Source: Hyphomicrobiales bacterium
Lineage (GTDB): Bacteria > Pseudomonadota > Alphaproteobacteria > Rhizobiales > Rhizobiaceae
Direction of reading: 5' to 3'
Assembly: GCA_900473185.1 (NCBI GenBank)
Contig: UCKU01000037.1
Span: 1 to 59,889 of the forward strand
DNA length: 59,889 nucleotides
Shown: positions 35,235 to 46,502 of the stretch, piece by piece
Layout: each line of letters begins with the position of its first letter
How positions within the stretch are numbered: position 1 is the stretch's first letter
The notes under the pieces: model-generated
What the model was told of the DNA's origin: nothing
Databases searched by the model: none
The model's input: only the letters and a program-made list of their open reading frames with translations
Program-made: the position numbers and the translations under genes

Positions 35235-36221
35235 ATGCTTGGCTACATCTTCAAGCGCGTGCTCTACATGATCCCGACGCTGATCGGCATGTCGCTGATC
35301 TCGTTCCTGATCATCCAGCTGCCGCCGGGTGACTACCTGACCTCGATGATCGCGACGATGAGCGATAGCGGACAGGCTGTGGATCCTGCGCAGATCGAGC
35401 GGCTGAAAGAGATCTACGGTTTCGATGATCCCTTCTATATCCAATATCTCAAATGGATGTGGGGCATTGTCAGCCGCGGCGATTTCGGCTGGTCCTTCGA
35501 GTGGAACCAACCCGTCTCCGGCCTCATCTGGGCGCGCATGGGCTCAACGCTCGTCATCTCGCTGCTGAGTCTCCTTTTCGTCTGGATCGTCGCCCTGCCG
35601 ATCGGCATCTATTCGGCCGTGCGCCGCCACTCAATCAGCGACCACGTCTTCACCTTTTTCGGCTTCATCGGTCTCGCAGTGCCGAACTTCATCCTGGCGC
35701 TGACGCTGATGTATGTCGCCTATCGCTATCTCGGCCAGAGCGTCGGTGGTCTCAACTCGCCCGAATTTGCCGAAGCGCCCTGGAACCTCGCCAAGGTCGG
35801 CGATTTTCTCGCCCATCTCTGGATCCCCATCATCATCATCGGCGCCTCGGGCACGGCCGCTCTGATCCGCATCCTGCGCGCCAACCTGACGGACGAACTG
35901 CACAAGCCCTATGTCATCACCGCGCGCGCCAAGGGCCTGCCAGAATACAAGGTGATCATGAAATATCCGGTGCGCATTGCACTCAACCCCTTCGTCTCGG
36001 CGATCGGCTGGGTGCTGCCGCATCTCGTCTCTGGCGTCACGATCACCGCGATCGTCCTCAACCTGCCGACCGCCGGACCGCTGCTCTTCCGCGCCCTGGT
36101 CTCGCAGGACATGTATCTCGCCGGCAGTTTTATCCTGCTGCTATCAGCGCTGACCCTCGTCGGCATGCTCCTGTCGGACCTGCTGCTTGCGTTGCTCGAT
36201 CCGCGCATCCGATTCAATTGA
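35235..36221 (+). CDS. ABC transporter permease (DppB/OppB type)
   Basis: 328 residues. TM1 at about 10-30, then a periplasmic loop, then five further TM helices. The cytosolic EAA-type coupling motif is in the stretch ARAKGLPEYKVIMKYPVRIALNP (about residues 232-254 by position). GGGAGGAG precedes the ATG. It pairs with the next permease to form the channel of the importer fed by the binding protein at 31006. The 11-bp gap to the next gene indicates one operon. Confidence 0.93.
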   Translation: MLGYIFKRVLYMIPTLIGMSLISFLIIQLPPGDYLTSMIATMSDSGQAVDPAQIERLKEIYGFDDPFYIQYLKWMWGIVSRGDFGWSFEWNQPVSGLIWARMGSTLVISLLSLLFVWIVALPIGIYSAVRRHSISDHVFTFFGFIGLAVPNFILALTLMYVAYRYLGQSVGGLNSPEFAEAPWNLAKVGDFLAHLWIPIIIIGASGTAALIRILRANLTDELHKPYVITARAKGLPEYKVIMKYPVRIALNPFVSAIGWVLPHLVSGVTITAIVLNLPTAGPLLFRALVSQDMYLAGSFILLLSALTLVGMLLSDLLLALLDPRIRFN

Positions 36222-36231
36222 GGCGGCGCCG

Positions 36232-37419
36232 ATGACACACGAAACATTCGCACCCCATACTGGCCCCCTGAACGTCGTTGTCGACGGCCCCTCGATCAGC
36301 CCGCTCAAACAGGGCAAGACTGTCTCGATCGCCGCAATCGGTCCCTGGCGGCTGATTGCCGGCAAGCTGATCCGCCAGAAGGTGGCGATGGTCGCTGGCG
36401 TGATCATCCTCCTCCTCTATCTCATCGGTCTCTTTGCCGAATTCCTGGCGCCTTCCCTGCCCGCGACCTCCAAGCCACAATATACCTACGCGCCACCGCA
36501 GAGCCTCAGCTTCTTCGTTACCAAGCCGGATGGCAGCTCGGAATTCAATTTCCATGTGAAAGGCTACAAGGTGGAAATCGACAAAGTGGCGCTGCGGCGC
36601 ACTTTCGTTGTCGACGACACCAAGGTCGTGCCGGTCGGTTTCTTCGTCAGAGGTCCGGCCTATTATCTGTGGGGCCTGATCCCGATGACCACGCATTTCT
36701 TCGGGCCGATCAATCCTAATGATCCCATGTACCTACTTGGCGCCGATCGTCTCGGTCGAGACGTTCTCACGCGGCTGATCTACGGCACCCGCATTTCCAT
36801 GTCGATCGGCCTCGTCGGCGTCGCCATGTCGCTGGTGCTCGGCGTCGTACTCGGCTCAATCTCCGGCTTCTACGGTGGCTGGGTGGACACACTGATCCAG
36901 CGCGTCATCGAGGTCGTCAGCGCCATGCCGACCATCCCGCTCTGGCTCGGCCTTGCGGCGGCGATCCCGCTCACATGGTCGCCGGTCAACGTCTATTTCG
37001 TCATCACCATCATCGTCTCATTGCTCGGCTGGACGAGCCTTGCCCGCGAGGTACGCGGCCGCTTCCTGGCGCTGCGCAGCGAGGATTTCGTCACGGCAGC
37101 AAAGCTCGACGGTTCGAGCGAGGCACGGTTGATCTTCCGCCATATCCTGCCCTCGCTGACGAGCCACATCCTCGCCGTCGTCACCCTCGCAGTGCCGACG
37201 ATGATCGTCGCCGAGACCTCGCTCTCCTTCCTCGGCATCGGCCTCAAGCCGCCTGTCGTCAGCTGGGGCGTGCTGCTGCAGGACGCGCAGAATATCCGCA
37301 CGGTCGCAACCGCACCCTGGCTGCTGATCTGGCCGTCTCTGGCTGTGGTCATTGCCGTCCTGTCCTTCAACTTCTTCGGCGACGGCCTGCGCGATGCAGC
37401 CGATCCCTATGACAATTGA
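36232..37419 (+). CDS. ABC transporter permease (DppC/OppC type) with long periplasmic insert
   Basis: 395 residues from ATG 36232; usual DppC proteins are about 290-300. The extra length is a cytosolic N-terminus of about 40 residues and an insertion of roughly 90 residues after TM1 (about 75-165) before the 'LLGADRLGRDVLTRLIYGTR' signature. Five further TM helices and a coupling loop (EDFVTAAKLDGSSEARLIFRHI) follow. The insert occurs in some AgpC/YejE-like permeases and may dock the unusually long binding protein (inference). It is 10 bp from the ATPase gene. Confidence 0.92.
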   Translation: MTHETFAPHTGPLNVVVDGPSISPLKQGKTVSIAAIGPWRLIAGKLIRQKVAMVAGVIILLLYLIGLFAEFLAPSLPATSKPQYTYAPPQSLSFFVTKPDGSSEFNFHVKGYKVEIDKVALRRTFVVDDTKVVPVGFFVRGPAYYLWGLIPMTTHFFGPINPNDPMYLLGADRLGRDVLTRLIYGTRISMSIGLVGVAMSLVLGVVLGSISGFYGGWVDTLIQRVIEVVSAMPTIPLWLGLAAAIPLTWSPVNVYFVITIIVSLLGWTSLAREVRGRFLALRSEDFVTAAKLDGSSEARLIFRHILPSLTSHILAVVTLAVPTMIVAETSLSFLGIGLKPPVVSWGVLLQDAQNIRTVATAPWLLIWPSLAVVIAVLSFNFFGDGLRDAADPYDN

Positions 37420-37429
37420 GGAGGAAGCC

Positions 37430-39131
<1,702 letters not shown>

Positions 39132-39139
<8 letters not shown>

Positions 39140-39929
39140 GGATGTTCCAGTGCCGAAATTTTCCGCCAATTTATCCTTCCTGTACCAGGATCTTGCCTTC
39201 CTCGATCGTTTCGCCGCCGCCGCAAAGGATGGGTTCGGCGCGCTCGAATATCTCGGCCCCTACGCCGAACCGAAGGAAAAGGTCGCCAATGCGCTCAAGG
39301 CGAATGGTCTAAAGCAGGCACTTTTCAACGTGCCCTCCGGTGACTGGGCCGGCGGCGAACGCGGCATCGCCTGCTTGCCGGATCGTGTCGAGGAATTCCG
39401 CAACGGAATCTCACTCGCCCTCGATTATGCCAAGGCGCTCGCCTGCCCGCAGGTCAACGTCATCTCCGGCCTCGTGCCAAAGGGAGCCGATCTCGAGACG
39501 CTGGAAAAGGTGCTGGTCGAGAACCTGAAATATGCCGCCGAACGCACTGCAGATGCCGGAGTGAAGCTGCTGATCGAGCCGATTAACCTGCGCGACATTC
39601 CCGGCTTCTTCCTGTCGAACACCGATCATGCAGAACGCATCCTCGAAAAAGTCGGCTCTGACAATCTCTACATCCAGTATGATTTCTACCACATGCAGAT
39701 CATGCAGGGCGATCTGATCCCGACCTTCACACGGCTGAAGGACAGGATTGCCCACGTGCAGATCGCGGACAATCCCGGCCGCAACGAACCCGGCACGGGC
39801 GAGATCAATTACGGCTTCATCCTCTCCGAACTCGACCGCCTCGGCTACGACGGCTGGGTCGGCTGCGAATATAAGCCGAAGGCCGGCACCAGCGAGGGGC
39901 TTGGCTGGATGAAACCCTATCGGAAGTGA
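39132..39929 (+). CDS. hyi: Hydroxypyruvate isomerase
   Basis: 265 residues, close to the E. coli Hyi length (258). It carries the diagnostic DWAGGERGIACLPDR stretch (71-85), catalytic E149 (LIEPINLRDIPGF) and E246 (GCEYKP), YDFYHMQ metal site and the NPGRNEPGTGEINY loop; the match to E. coli Hyi as I remember it is high throughout. It interconverts hydroxypyruvate and tartronate semialdehyde. It overlaps the ABC ATPase gene by 8 bp and is 7 bp before glxR, giving a hyi-glxR module as in the glyoxylate (gcl) operon, but here without gcl. Confidence 0.9.
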
Positions 39930-39936
39930 GCAGGAC

Positions 39937-40812
39937 ATGAATATCGGTTTTATCGGACTGGGCGTCATGGGCCGCCCGATGGCGGAACACCTGATCGATG
40001 CCGGCCACACGCTGCATCTGAGCCGCGTGAAGGAAGCCTCCCGGCATCTCGTCACCAAGGGCGGCAAGGCCGCTCATAGCGCCAAGGCTGTGGCTGAGGC
40101 CTCCGACATCATTATCCTGATGCTGCCGGATACGCCCGACGTCGATGCCGTGCTCTTTGGCGAAGACGGCGTGGCCTCCGGGCTGTCCGCCGGAAAGCTC
40201 GTCATCGACATGAGTTCGATTTCCCCCGTTGCCACCAAGGGTTTCGCAAAGCGCATCGAAGCGCTCGGCTGCGATTATGTCGATGCGCCGGTTTCAGGCG
40301 GCGAGGTCGGCGCCAAGGCGGCCTCGCTGACGATCATGATCGGCGGCAAGGAAGCGGCTTTTGAGCGCGCACGGCCACTCTTCGAGAAGATGGGCAAGAA
40401 CATCACCCTGGTCGGCGGCGTCGGCGACGGACAGACCGCTAAGGTCGCCAACCAGATCATCGTCGGCCTGACAATCGAAGCCGTCTCCGAAGCGCTCCTT
40501 TTTGCCAAACGCGCCGGCGCCGATCCGGCCAAGGTGCGCGCGGCCCTGATGGGTGGCTTTGCCGCCTCGCGCATTCTCGAAGTTCACGGCGAGCGCATGG
40601 TCAAGGAAGCTTTCGAACCGGGCTTCCGCATCCGCCTGCACCGCAAGGACATGACGCTTGCCGTCGATGCCGCCCGCGCGCTTGACCTCTCGCTGCCGAA
40701 TACGGCGGCCACTCAGCAACTCATGAACGCCGCTGTTGCCAATGGCGATGGCGAACGCGACCATTCCGCCCTTATCCGCACGCTCGAGCTCCTCGCCGGA
40801 GGGCCGCGCTAG
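39937..40812 (+). CDS. glxR: Tartronate semialdehyde reductase (2-hydroxy-3-oxopropionate reductase)
   Basis: 291 residues, the GlxR/GarR length. N-terminal GLGVMGRPMA, DAPVSGGEVGAK (116-127), catalytic K169 in GDGQTAKVANQIIV, and GGFAASRILEVHGERM, all nearly identical to E. coli GlxR from memory. It reduces tartronate semialdehyde to D-glycerate with NAD(P)H. It follows hyi by 7 bp, so hydroxypyruvate formed in this pathway would be channelled to glycerate and lower glycolysis. It is much more similar to canonical GlxR than to the 3-HIBADH-family protein at 5547. Confidence 0.92.
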   Translation: MNIGFIGLGVMGRPMAEHLIDAGHTLHLSRVKEASRHLVTKGGKAAHSAKAVAEASDIIILMLPDTPDVDAVLFGEDGVASGLSAGKLVIDMSSISPVATKGFAKRIEALGCDYVDAPVSGGEVGAKAASLTIMIGGKEAAFERARPLFEKMGKNITLVGGVGDGQTAKVANQIIVGLTIEAVSEALLFAKRAGADPAKVRAALMGGFAASRILEVHGERMVKEAFEPGFRIRLHRKDMTLAVDAARALDLSLPNTAATQQLMNAAVANGDGERDHSALIRTLELLAGGPR

Positions 40813-40859
40813 ATCACGACCACTTAGAACACCCGGACGACATCTTCGACCGCCTCCTG

Positions 40860-40900
40860 CCGGAGCCTTTTCTCCGGACGGCGAAGCCATGTCCGGACAT
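40860..40900 (+). promoter_or_regulatory. Hairpin and 12-bp palindrome before the GH42 gene
   Basis: In the 108-bp gap after glxR, CCGGAG/CTCCGG (40860-40877) forms a 6-bp hairpin. ATGTCCGGACAT (40889-40900) is a perfect 12-bp palindrome 20 bp before the GH42 ATG. It may be a regulator site for a secondary promoter, or chance in GC-rich DNA. Confidence 0.35.
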
Positions 40901-40920
40901 CGATAGAAGAGGACAGGACA

Positions 40921-43023
40921 ATGCTTAGAAACGATATCCAATTCCCTTTCGGCGCCGTCTATTTCCGCAAATCCAATCCCCCGCGCGACGATTGGGAACG
41001 CGACTACACGACGGCAGGCGAAGATGGCATGAACATCTTTCGCCACTGGTTCATGTGGAGCGCGATCGAGGTGGCCCCCGGTGTCTATGACTGGGAAGAA
41101 TATGACCGCCAGCTCGATCTCGCCGCCAAGAACGGTATCAAGACGATCATTGCCGAACTCATCCACGCCGTGCCGGACTGGGCCGTCCGCAAATATGCCG
41201 ATGCGCTGCAGGTCAATGCCGACGGCACCAAGCTCGGCTCCTACATGGGCGTCTCGGCCGCAACCGGCGGCTTTTCCAACAATGGCGGCGGCGCCGGCGC
41301 GCTGACGCTGAACTGCCCTGAGGTGAAGGAAGCCGCCGGCAAGTTCCTGACCGCACTTGCTACCCGCTACAAGGACCATCCGGCGATCTACGGCTACGAC
41401 GTCTGGAACGAGGTCAACTATTCCGCCGATGTCGATTATAGCAGCTATGCCAAGGCCGCCTTCCGCAAATGGCTGGAGAAGAAATACGGCAGCCTGAAAG
41501 TGCTCGCCAAGGCATGGCACCGCTACAGCTATGCCGAATGGGAGGATGTCGAGCCGCCGGTCCACATGGCGCCCTATCCCGAATGCATCGACTGGCTGCA
41601 GTTCAAGCGGGACAACTTCTATGGCCAGATGCAATGGCGCATAGACACGATCCGCGCCGTCGATCAGAAGAACGTCATTGCCGCGCACGGCATTTCCGGC
41701 GCGATCCCCAACATGGCCGCCAATGGCTGCGACGACTGGCTCGCCGCCTCCAAGGTAGAAATCTACGGCTTCACCTGGATCCAGGCCCGCAAGGGCACCG
41801 AGCCGTGGAAGACTTGGTACGGCGTCGATATCAACCGCGCCGCGGCCCGCGGCAAGCCCTTCTGGCATGCTGAGCGTCAGGGCGGCCCGCTCTGGCTGCA
41901 GCCGCAGGTGATCGGCCGCGACAAGGAAGACGGCCGGGTTGCTGAGCCCGAGGATATCCGCATCTGGAGCATGACCTCCTTTGCCGGCGGCGCCCGCGGC
42001 GTCCTCAATCTGCGCTGGCGCCCGTTGCTCGACGGCCCGCTCTTCGGCGCCTTCGGTGCCTATGGGATGGACGGCAGCCGCACGCCGCGCTCCGACATCC
42101 AGAGCGCCATGGCGAAATGGGCAAACGACCCGGCACAGAAGGCCCTCTGGGACGCAAAACCTGTTCGTGGCGAAGTCGGTATTCTCGTTGTCCCGGAAAC
42201 ACAGGAATGGGATTACCTGCTGAATTACGACCGCAGGGAAAAGCCCTATCCGGAAGCCATGTGGGGCGCCTATCGCGCCTTCCTCGGGCAGGGCCTGCAG
42301 CCGGACTGGGTGCATATCGACGATATCGATGCCTACGACTTCCTCTATTTCCCCTACCCGATCATGTTCACCGCCCAGCAGGCGGCGCGCCTGAAGGCCT
42401 GGGTGGAAAAGGGCGGCACGCTGATTGCGGAAGCCTGCCCCGGCTATTTCGGCGATCGCGGCCATGTCGGCCAGGTACAGCCGAATATGGGGCTCGACGA
42501 GGTCTTCGGTGCGCGCGAGGAAGAAGTGGAATTCATGCCCGACATCGGCAACCGCATCCACTTCAAGTTCGATGATATCGCCGTCGATGGCGGCGGCCTC
42601 CTGCAGTCCTACCGTCTGACAGGCGGCACCGGTCGCGGTACGTTCGATGGCGGCCGTCTTGCCGTTGTCGAAAACCGCTTCGGCAAGGGCCGCACCCTGT
42701 TGATCGGCACCAATCCTTCGGTCGCTTTCTACCGCACCGATGGCAAGGCCAACGCCGCCTTCTTCGCCGAACTGGTGAGATGGAGCGGCAGGGCGCGTCA
42801 TGCGACGCTTTCCAATGACGCGGTCTTCGCCCGCATCCACAAGGGCGAAAAGGGCAGCTTCCTCTGGCTGGTCAATCCGACGCGCAAGGCCCAGACAACC
42901 ACGGTCAGCCTTGCCGATGGAAAGCTGTCTGGCGGTAAGCCGGCGTGGCCGGTAAACCATGCCTATGATGCTGGCCACATAGAAGTACCGGCTCGCGATG
43001 TCCTGATCCTGCCGCTGGCCTAA
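40921..43023 (+). CDS. GH42-family beta-galactosidase
   Basis: 700 residues, the normal GH42 length, cytosolic. TIM barrel (about 1-385) with acid/base E164 in DVWNEVNY and nucleophile E318 in FWHAERQGGP. A trimerisation domain of flavodoxin-like fold follows (about 395-620), then a C-terminal beta domain. It should cleave terminal beta-galactosides (or a related beta- or alpha-linked pentoside) from the imported substrate. It is the last gene of the LacI-controlled operon. Its stop codon directly abuts the stop of the opposing ABC ATPase gene. Confidence 0.9.
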   Translation: MLRNDIQFPFGAVYFRKSNPPRDDWERDYTTAGEDGMNIFRHWFMWSAIEVAPGVYDWEEYDRQLDLAAKNGIKTIIAELIHAVPDWAVRKYADALQVNADGTKLGSYMGVSAATGGFSNNGGGAGALTLNCPEVKEAAGKFLTALATRYKDHPAIYGYDVWNEVNYSADVDYSSYAKAAFRKWLEKKYGSLKVLAKAWHRYSYAEWEDVEPPVHMAPYPECIDWLQFKRDNFYGQMQWRIDTIRAVDQKNVIAAHGISGAIPNMAANGCDDWLAASKVEIYGFTWIQARKGTEPWKTWYGVDINRAAARGKPFWHAERQGGPLWLQPQVIGRDKEDGRVAEPEDIRIWSMTSFAGGARGVLNLRWRPLLDGPLFGAFGAYGMDGSRTPRSDIQSAMAKWANDPAQKALWDAKPVRGEVGILVVPETQEWDYLLNYDRREKPYPEAMWGAYRAFLGQGLQPDWVHIDDIDAYDFLYFPYPIMFTAQQAARLKAWVEKGGTLIAEACPGYFGDRGHVGQVQPNMGLDEVFGAREEEVEFMPDIGNRIHFKFDDIAVDGGGLLQSYRLTGGTGRGTFDGGRLAVVENRFGKGRTLLIGTNPSVAFYRTDGKANAAFFAELVRWSGRARHATLSNDAVFARIHKGEKGSFLWLVNPTRKAQTTTVSLADGKLSGGKPAWPVNHAYDAGHIEVPARDVLILPLA

Positions 43024-43752
43024 TCAGCGGACGGCAAGCTGCTCGACCCAGCCGCCTTGCGAAAGCGCGGCGCGGTCGAGTTCGCTTTCGATGCGACCGG
43101 CCTGCATCAGCACGGCCCGGTCGCACATGTGCGCGACGACGCCGGGATCGTGACTGACCAGCACGAAGGTCATGCCATGCGATGCCTTGAGGTCGTTCAA
43201 CAGGTTCAAGATTTCGGCCTGCACCGAAACATCGAGCGCCGAGGTCGGCTCATCGAGCAACAGCAGCTTCGGTTTCAGAAGCAGCGCACGGGCAATCGCC
43301 ACACGCTGCCGCTGGCCGCCGGAAAGCTGGTGCGGATAACGCCCGGTGGCAGCAGCGGGCAGGCCGACTTGATCGAGCGCGGTGCGCACCTCGTCCTCGA
43401 CATTGCGCACCCCACGCAACGCCAGCGGCTCGCCCAGAATATGGGCGATACGGTGGCGCGGATGCAGCGAGGAATAGGGATCCTGAAACACCATCTGGAT
43501 ATTGGATCGCAACGCGCCGGTGATCTTGTGCCCCGGCTGCAGCGCCTCACCGAAGACCCTGATGGAGCCCTGCCAATGGGTGTTCAGCCCGGCAACAGCA
43601 CGCAGCGCCGTCGTCTTGCCGCAGCCGGAGGGACCGATCAGCCCGAACGTCTCGCCCGGGGCAACCTCGAAGCTGACGCCACGCACGGCGATAAAACCCT
43701 TGCCGCCGCCCTGAAAAGTCACGGAAAGATGGGAAACGGAGAGCGCGTTCAT
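43024..43752 (-). CDS. ABC transporter ATP-binding protein (DppF/NikE type)
   Basis: 242 residues: Walker A GPSGCGKT (39-46), signature LSGGQRQR, Walker B LLLLDEPTSALD and H-loop VSHD. It lacks the C-terminal oligopeptide extension. It overlaps the preceding ATPase gene by 4 bp. It is the last gene of the minus-strand importer operon, so the two half-size ATPases form a heterodimer, unlike the fused version at 37430. Confidence 0.93.
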   Translation of the reverse strand: MNALSVSHLSVTFQGGGKGFIAVRGVSFEVAPGETFGLIGPSGCGKTTALRAVAGLNTHWQGSIRVFGEALQPGHKITGALRSNIQMVFQDPYSSLHPRHRIAHILGEPLALRGVRNVEDEVRTALDQVGLPAAATGRYPHQLSGGQRQRVAIARALLLKPKLLLLDEPTSALDVSVQAEILNLLNDLKASHGMTFVLVSHDPGVVAHMCDRAVLMQAGRIESELDRAALSQGGWVEQLAVR

Positions 43753-44573
43753 GCCTCGTCTCCGTAAACCGGCAGCCGTGTCCCGTAGGTCGCCGCCGAA
43801 GGTCGCGCCGCCCAGAGCGCCCGCGTATAATCCGATCTGGCATTGGCAAGATCAGCCGACGCCATCTGTTCCTCGATCTTGCCATGCCGCATGACCATAA
43901 CGCGATCGGCATAACGCGAGACCTGCTGCAGGTCATGGCTGATGAGCAGCAGTCCCATGCCAAGCTCTTCCGTCAGCGACCGCAGCAGCGTCAGGATCTG
44001 GTCCTGCAGGCCACGGTCCAAAGCCGAGGTCGGCTCGTCCGCGATTAGCAGCTTCGGCCGGTTGATCAGCATGGCCGCGATCATCACCCGCTGCCCCATG
44101 CCGCCCGAAAGCGAAGCGGGATAGCTGGAATAGATGCGCTTCGGATCCGGCAGACCGACCTTGTCCAGCATATCGAGTGCCCGCTCGCGCCGTTCGGCAG
44201 ACGATAGTTTCGTGTGGAGAAGCAGCGCCTCTTCGACCTGCCGACCGACCTTATGGGCCGGATTCAGCGAATATTTCGGATCCTGCAGGATCAACCCGAG
44301 ACCACTACCGCGCAACCTGTTCCACCCGGATGCGGACAGCGTCGTCAGCTCCTGCCCGTCGAAGGCGAGACGCTTTGCTCTCACTTCCGCTCGACGTGGC
44401 AACAGCCCCATGATCGCGCGGCCGGTCATGGACTTGCCGGATCCGGATTCACCGACGAGCGCCACGACCTCGCGACCGACCGAGAAGGAAATACCATCGA
44501 CGACATGCGCTGGCCCTGCCTCTGATGGAAAGGCGATCGACAGATCCTCGACGGAAAGCAGCGGCTCAGTCAT
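43749..44573 (-). CDS. ABC transporter ATP-binding protein (DppD/NikD type)
   Basis: 274 residues from ATG 44573 (MTEPLLSVEDLSIAF). Walker A GESGSGKS, signature LSGGMGQR and Walker B LLIADEPTSALD. The start overlaps the last 8 bases of the upstream permease gene, and the stop overlaps the next ATPase by 4 bp, so the genes are tightly coupled. The last 20 residues lack the DppD-type Fe-S or oligopeptide C-terminal motif. Confidence 0.93.
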   Translation of the reverse strand: MTEPLLSVEDLSIAFPSEAGPAHVVDGISFSVGREVVALVGESGSGKSMTGRAIMGLLPRRAEVRAKRLAFDGQELTTLSASGWNRLRGSGLGLILQDPKYSLNPAHKVGRQVEEALLLHTKLSSAERRERALDMLDKVGLPDPKRIYSSYPASLSGGMGQRVMIAAMLINRPKLLIADEPTSALDRGLQDQILTLLRSLTEELGMGLLLISHDLQQVSRYADRVMVMRHGKIEEQMASADLANARSDYTRALWAARPSAATYGTRLPVYGDEA

Positions 44574-45423
44574 GGCGCGGATCCAGGATATCGCGCAGGC
44601 CATCGGCCAGCAGGTTGAAGGCGAAGGAGGTGATCAGGATGGCAAACCCGGGTACGGCCGCCACCCACCATTGATCGAAGATCACCTGCGTCCCTTCCGA
44701 AACCATCGAACCCCACTCCGCCGTCGGCGGACGCACCCCGAGGCCGAGGAAGCCGAGACCGGCAGCGGCAAGGATGATGCCCGAGAGATCGAGCGCCAGA
44801 CGAATAATCGCTGAAGGCAGCACCAGCGGCAGAATATGCCCCCAGAGCAGCCGCGCGCCTCTAATACCAACCATTTCGGCTGCCGCCAGATAATCGCTGC
44901 GCCGGAGCGCCGCCGTCTCGACGCGGGCCTGGCGCGCATAGGCGGGCCAACTCGTCAGCGCCAGTGCTAGTGCGCCGTTGATGAGCCCTGGCCCCATGAT
45001 CGCGACGAAGGCGAAGGCGAGCAGCAGCCGTGGGAAAGACATGACGATATCGGTGATGCGCATCAGCACGCGCTCGGTGATGCCACCAAAGAAGCCCGAG
45101 AGGATGCCAACGAGAATGCCGAGCGGCGCCATCAACAGCACGACGACGAGCACCAGCAGCAGTGTCGGCCGCGCGCCATAGATGATGCGCGAGAGGATAT
45201 CCCGACCGAAACCATCCGTGCCGAACCAGTGCGCAGCATCAGGCGGCATCAGGCGATTGGCCGTTTCCTGAAGGTTCGGATCATAGGGCGCAATCAGCGG
45301 CGCCAGCAGTGCAAGCAACAGAATGAAGAGCACGACCACGCTGCCCACCGCAGCCGAAGGCGAGCGCAGCACGCGCCGCAGGAAGGATGGACCGCCGAGC
45401 GGCGCCTGCACGATCGCGCTCAT
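44566..45423 (-). CDS. ABC transporter permease (DppC/NikC type)
   Basis: 285 residues, normal length. TM1 about 25-45; 'HWFGTDGFGRDILSRIIYGAR' signature; four or five further TM helices; coupling loop SDYLAAAEMVGIRGARLLWGHI. It overlaps the upstream permease by 4 bp and the downstream ATPase by 8 bp. Unlike the permease at 36232 it has no large periplasmic insert, so the two importers are of different subtypes. Confidence 0.93.
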   Translation of the reverse strand: MSAIVQAPLGGPSFLRRVLRSPSAAVGSVVVLFILLLALLAPLIAPYDPNLQETANRLMPPDAAHWFGTDGFGRDILSRIIYGARPTLLLVLVVVLLMAPLGILVGILSGFFGGITERVLMRITDIVMSFPRLLLAFAFVAIMGPGLINGALALALTSWPAYARQARVETAALRRSDYLAAAEMVGIRGARLLWGHILPLVLPSAIIRLALDLSGIILAAAGLGFLGLGVRPPTAEWGSMVSEGTQVIFDQWWVAAVPGFAILITSFAFNLLADGLRDILDPRHD

Positions 45424-46502
45424 CGCTTTCTCCCCGCAGCCAGCCGCGCCACGCCGAGATCGGTCAGCGCATTGAGAAGCACGAAGGAGGCTCCGACGAC
45501 AAGCGTTGCACCGAGGATCGCCGGCATGTCGCCGGCAAACATCGCCGTCGTCAGATACCGGCCGATACCCGGCCAGGCGAAGACCGTCTCCGTCAGCACG
45601 GCGCCTTCCAGCAGGCTTGCGTAGGAAAGGGCGATCACCGTGAGCAGAGTTCCTGAAATATTCGGCAGGATATGGATGAAGACGATGCGGCCGAGGCTCG
45701 CTCCCTTGGCCCGCGCCGTCGTCACATATTCCTGCCCGAGTTCGGTGAGGATCGCAGCGCGCGTCAATCGTGAAATCGCAGCAAGCGCATGAAAGGCAAG
45801 CACGATCGCCGGCAGCGCCAGATGCGCCAGCGCGTCGCGAAAAGCGCCCGCCTTGCCCGATATCCAGGTATCAACAAGCGCAAAGCCGGTGACCGATTTG
45901 ACCGTATATTGAAAGACGACATCCGCCCTGCCCGGCCCCGGCGCCCAGTGCAGCCGCGCATAGAAGAGCAACAACATCAACAGGCCGAGCCAGAAGATCG
46001 GCACGGAATAGCCGAAGAGAGACACAAAACGGGCAAGCCCGTCCGCCCATGTCCCCTGCCGCATGGCGGCGGTTATGCCGAGCGCAAGACCGATGACCGC
46101 GCCGAGGATGATCGCCGCCGTCGCAAGCTCGATCGTCGCCGGAAAGGTGCGGGCAATGTCCTTCGCCACCGGCTGGCCGGTCGAGATCGATTGGCCGAAA
46201 TTGCCCGACAGCGCAGTCTCGACGTAGCGGAGAAACTGCACCGGCAGCGGTTGATCCAGCCCGAGTTCCAACCGCGCCTGCTCATAGGTCGATTGGCTTG
46301 CATGATCGCCGACGAGCTGCAGTGCCGGGTCGATCGGCGAAAGCCGCGTCATTGTGAAAGTCACCAGCGCCAGCCCGAAAAGCGTCAGCGCAAAGGACCA
46401 CAGCCACTTCGAAAGCGGCCAGACGAACGACAACTCCCGCCAGCTGTTGCGCTGGCGGGAGTTGGTCATGTCGGCATTATCTGTCGTTGCCGTTTGCGGC
46501 AC
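45420..46502 (-). CDS. ABC transporter permease (DppB/NikB type)
   Basis: Up to 360 residues. The frame opens with a GTG at 46502, directly after the binding-protein stop; ATG 46469 (MTNSRQRNSW) is the alternative. The protein has TM1 at about 33-55, 'LSPIDPAL' and the coupling loop AKGASLGRIVFIHILPN. A perfect 13-bp inverted repeat covers the first codons after ATG 46469, so translation initiation here is likely restrained. It forms the channel with the permease at 44566. Confidence 0.9.
   Translation of the reverse strand: MPQTATTDNADMTNSRQRNSWRELSFVWPLSKWLWSFALTLFGLALVTFTMTRLSPIDPALQLVGDHASQSTYEQARLELGLDQPLPVQFLRYVETALSGNFGQSISTGQPVAKDIARTFPATIELATAAIILGAVIGLALGITAAMRQGTWADGLARFVSLFGYSVPIFWLGLLMLLLFYARLHWAPGPGRADVVFQYTVKSVTGFALVDTWISGKAGAFRDALAHLALPAIVLAFHALAAISRLTRAAILTELGQEYVTTARAKGASLGRIVFIHILPNISGTLLTVIALSYASLLEGAVLTETVFAWPGIGRYLTTAMFAGDMPAILGATLVVGASFVLLNALTDLGVARLAAGRKR
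46432..46463 (-). other. Perfect 13-bp stem-loop over the permease start
   Basis: AACTCCCGCCAGC, a 6-nt loop and GCTGGCGGGAGTT. On the minus strand the stem begins 4 bases after ATG 46469 and about 40 nt past the binding-protein stop. GC-rich, without a T tract: likely a 3' stabiliser of the binding-protein message and a brake on permease translation. Confidence 0.75.
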
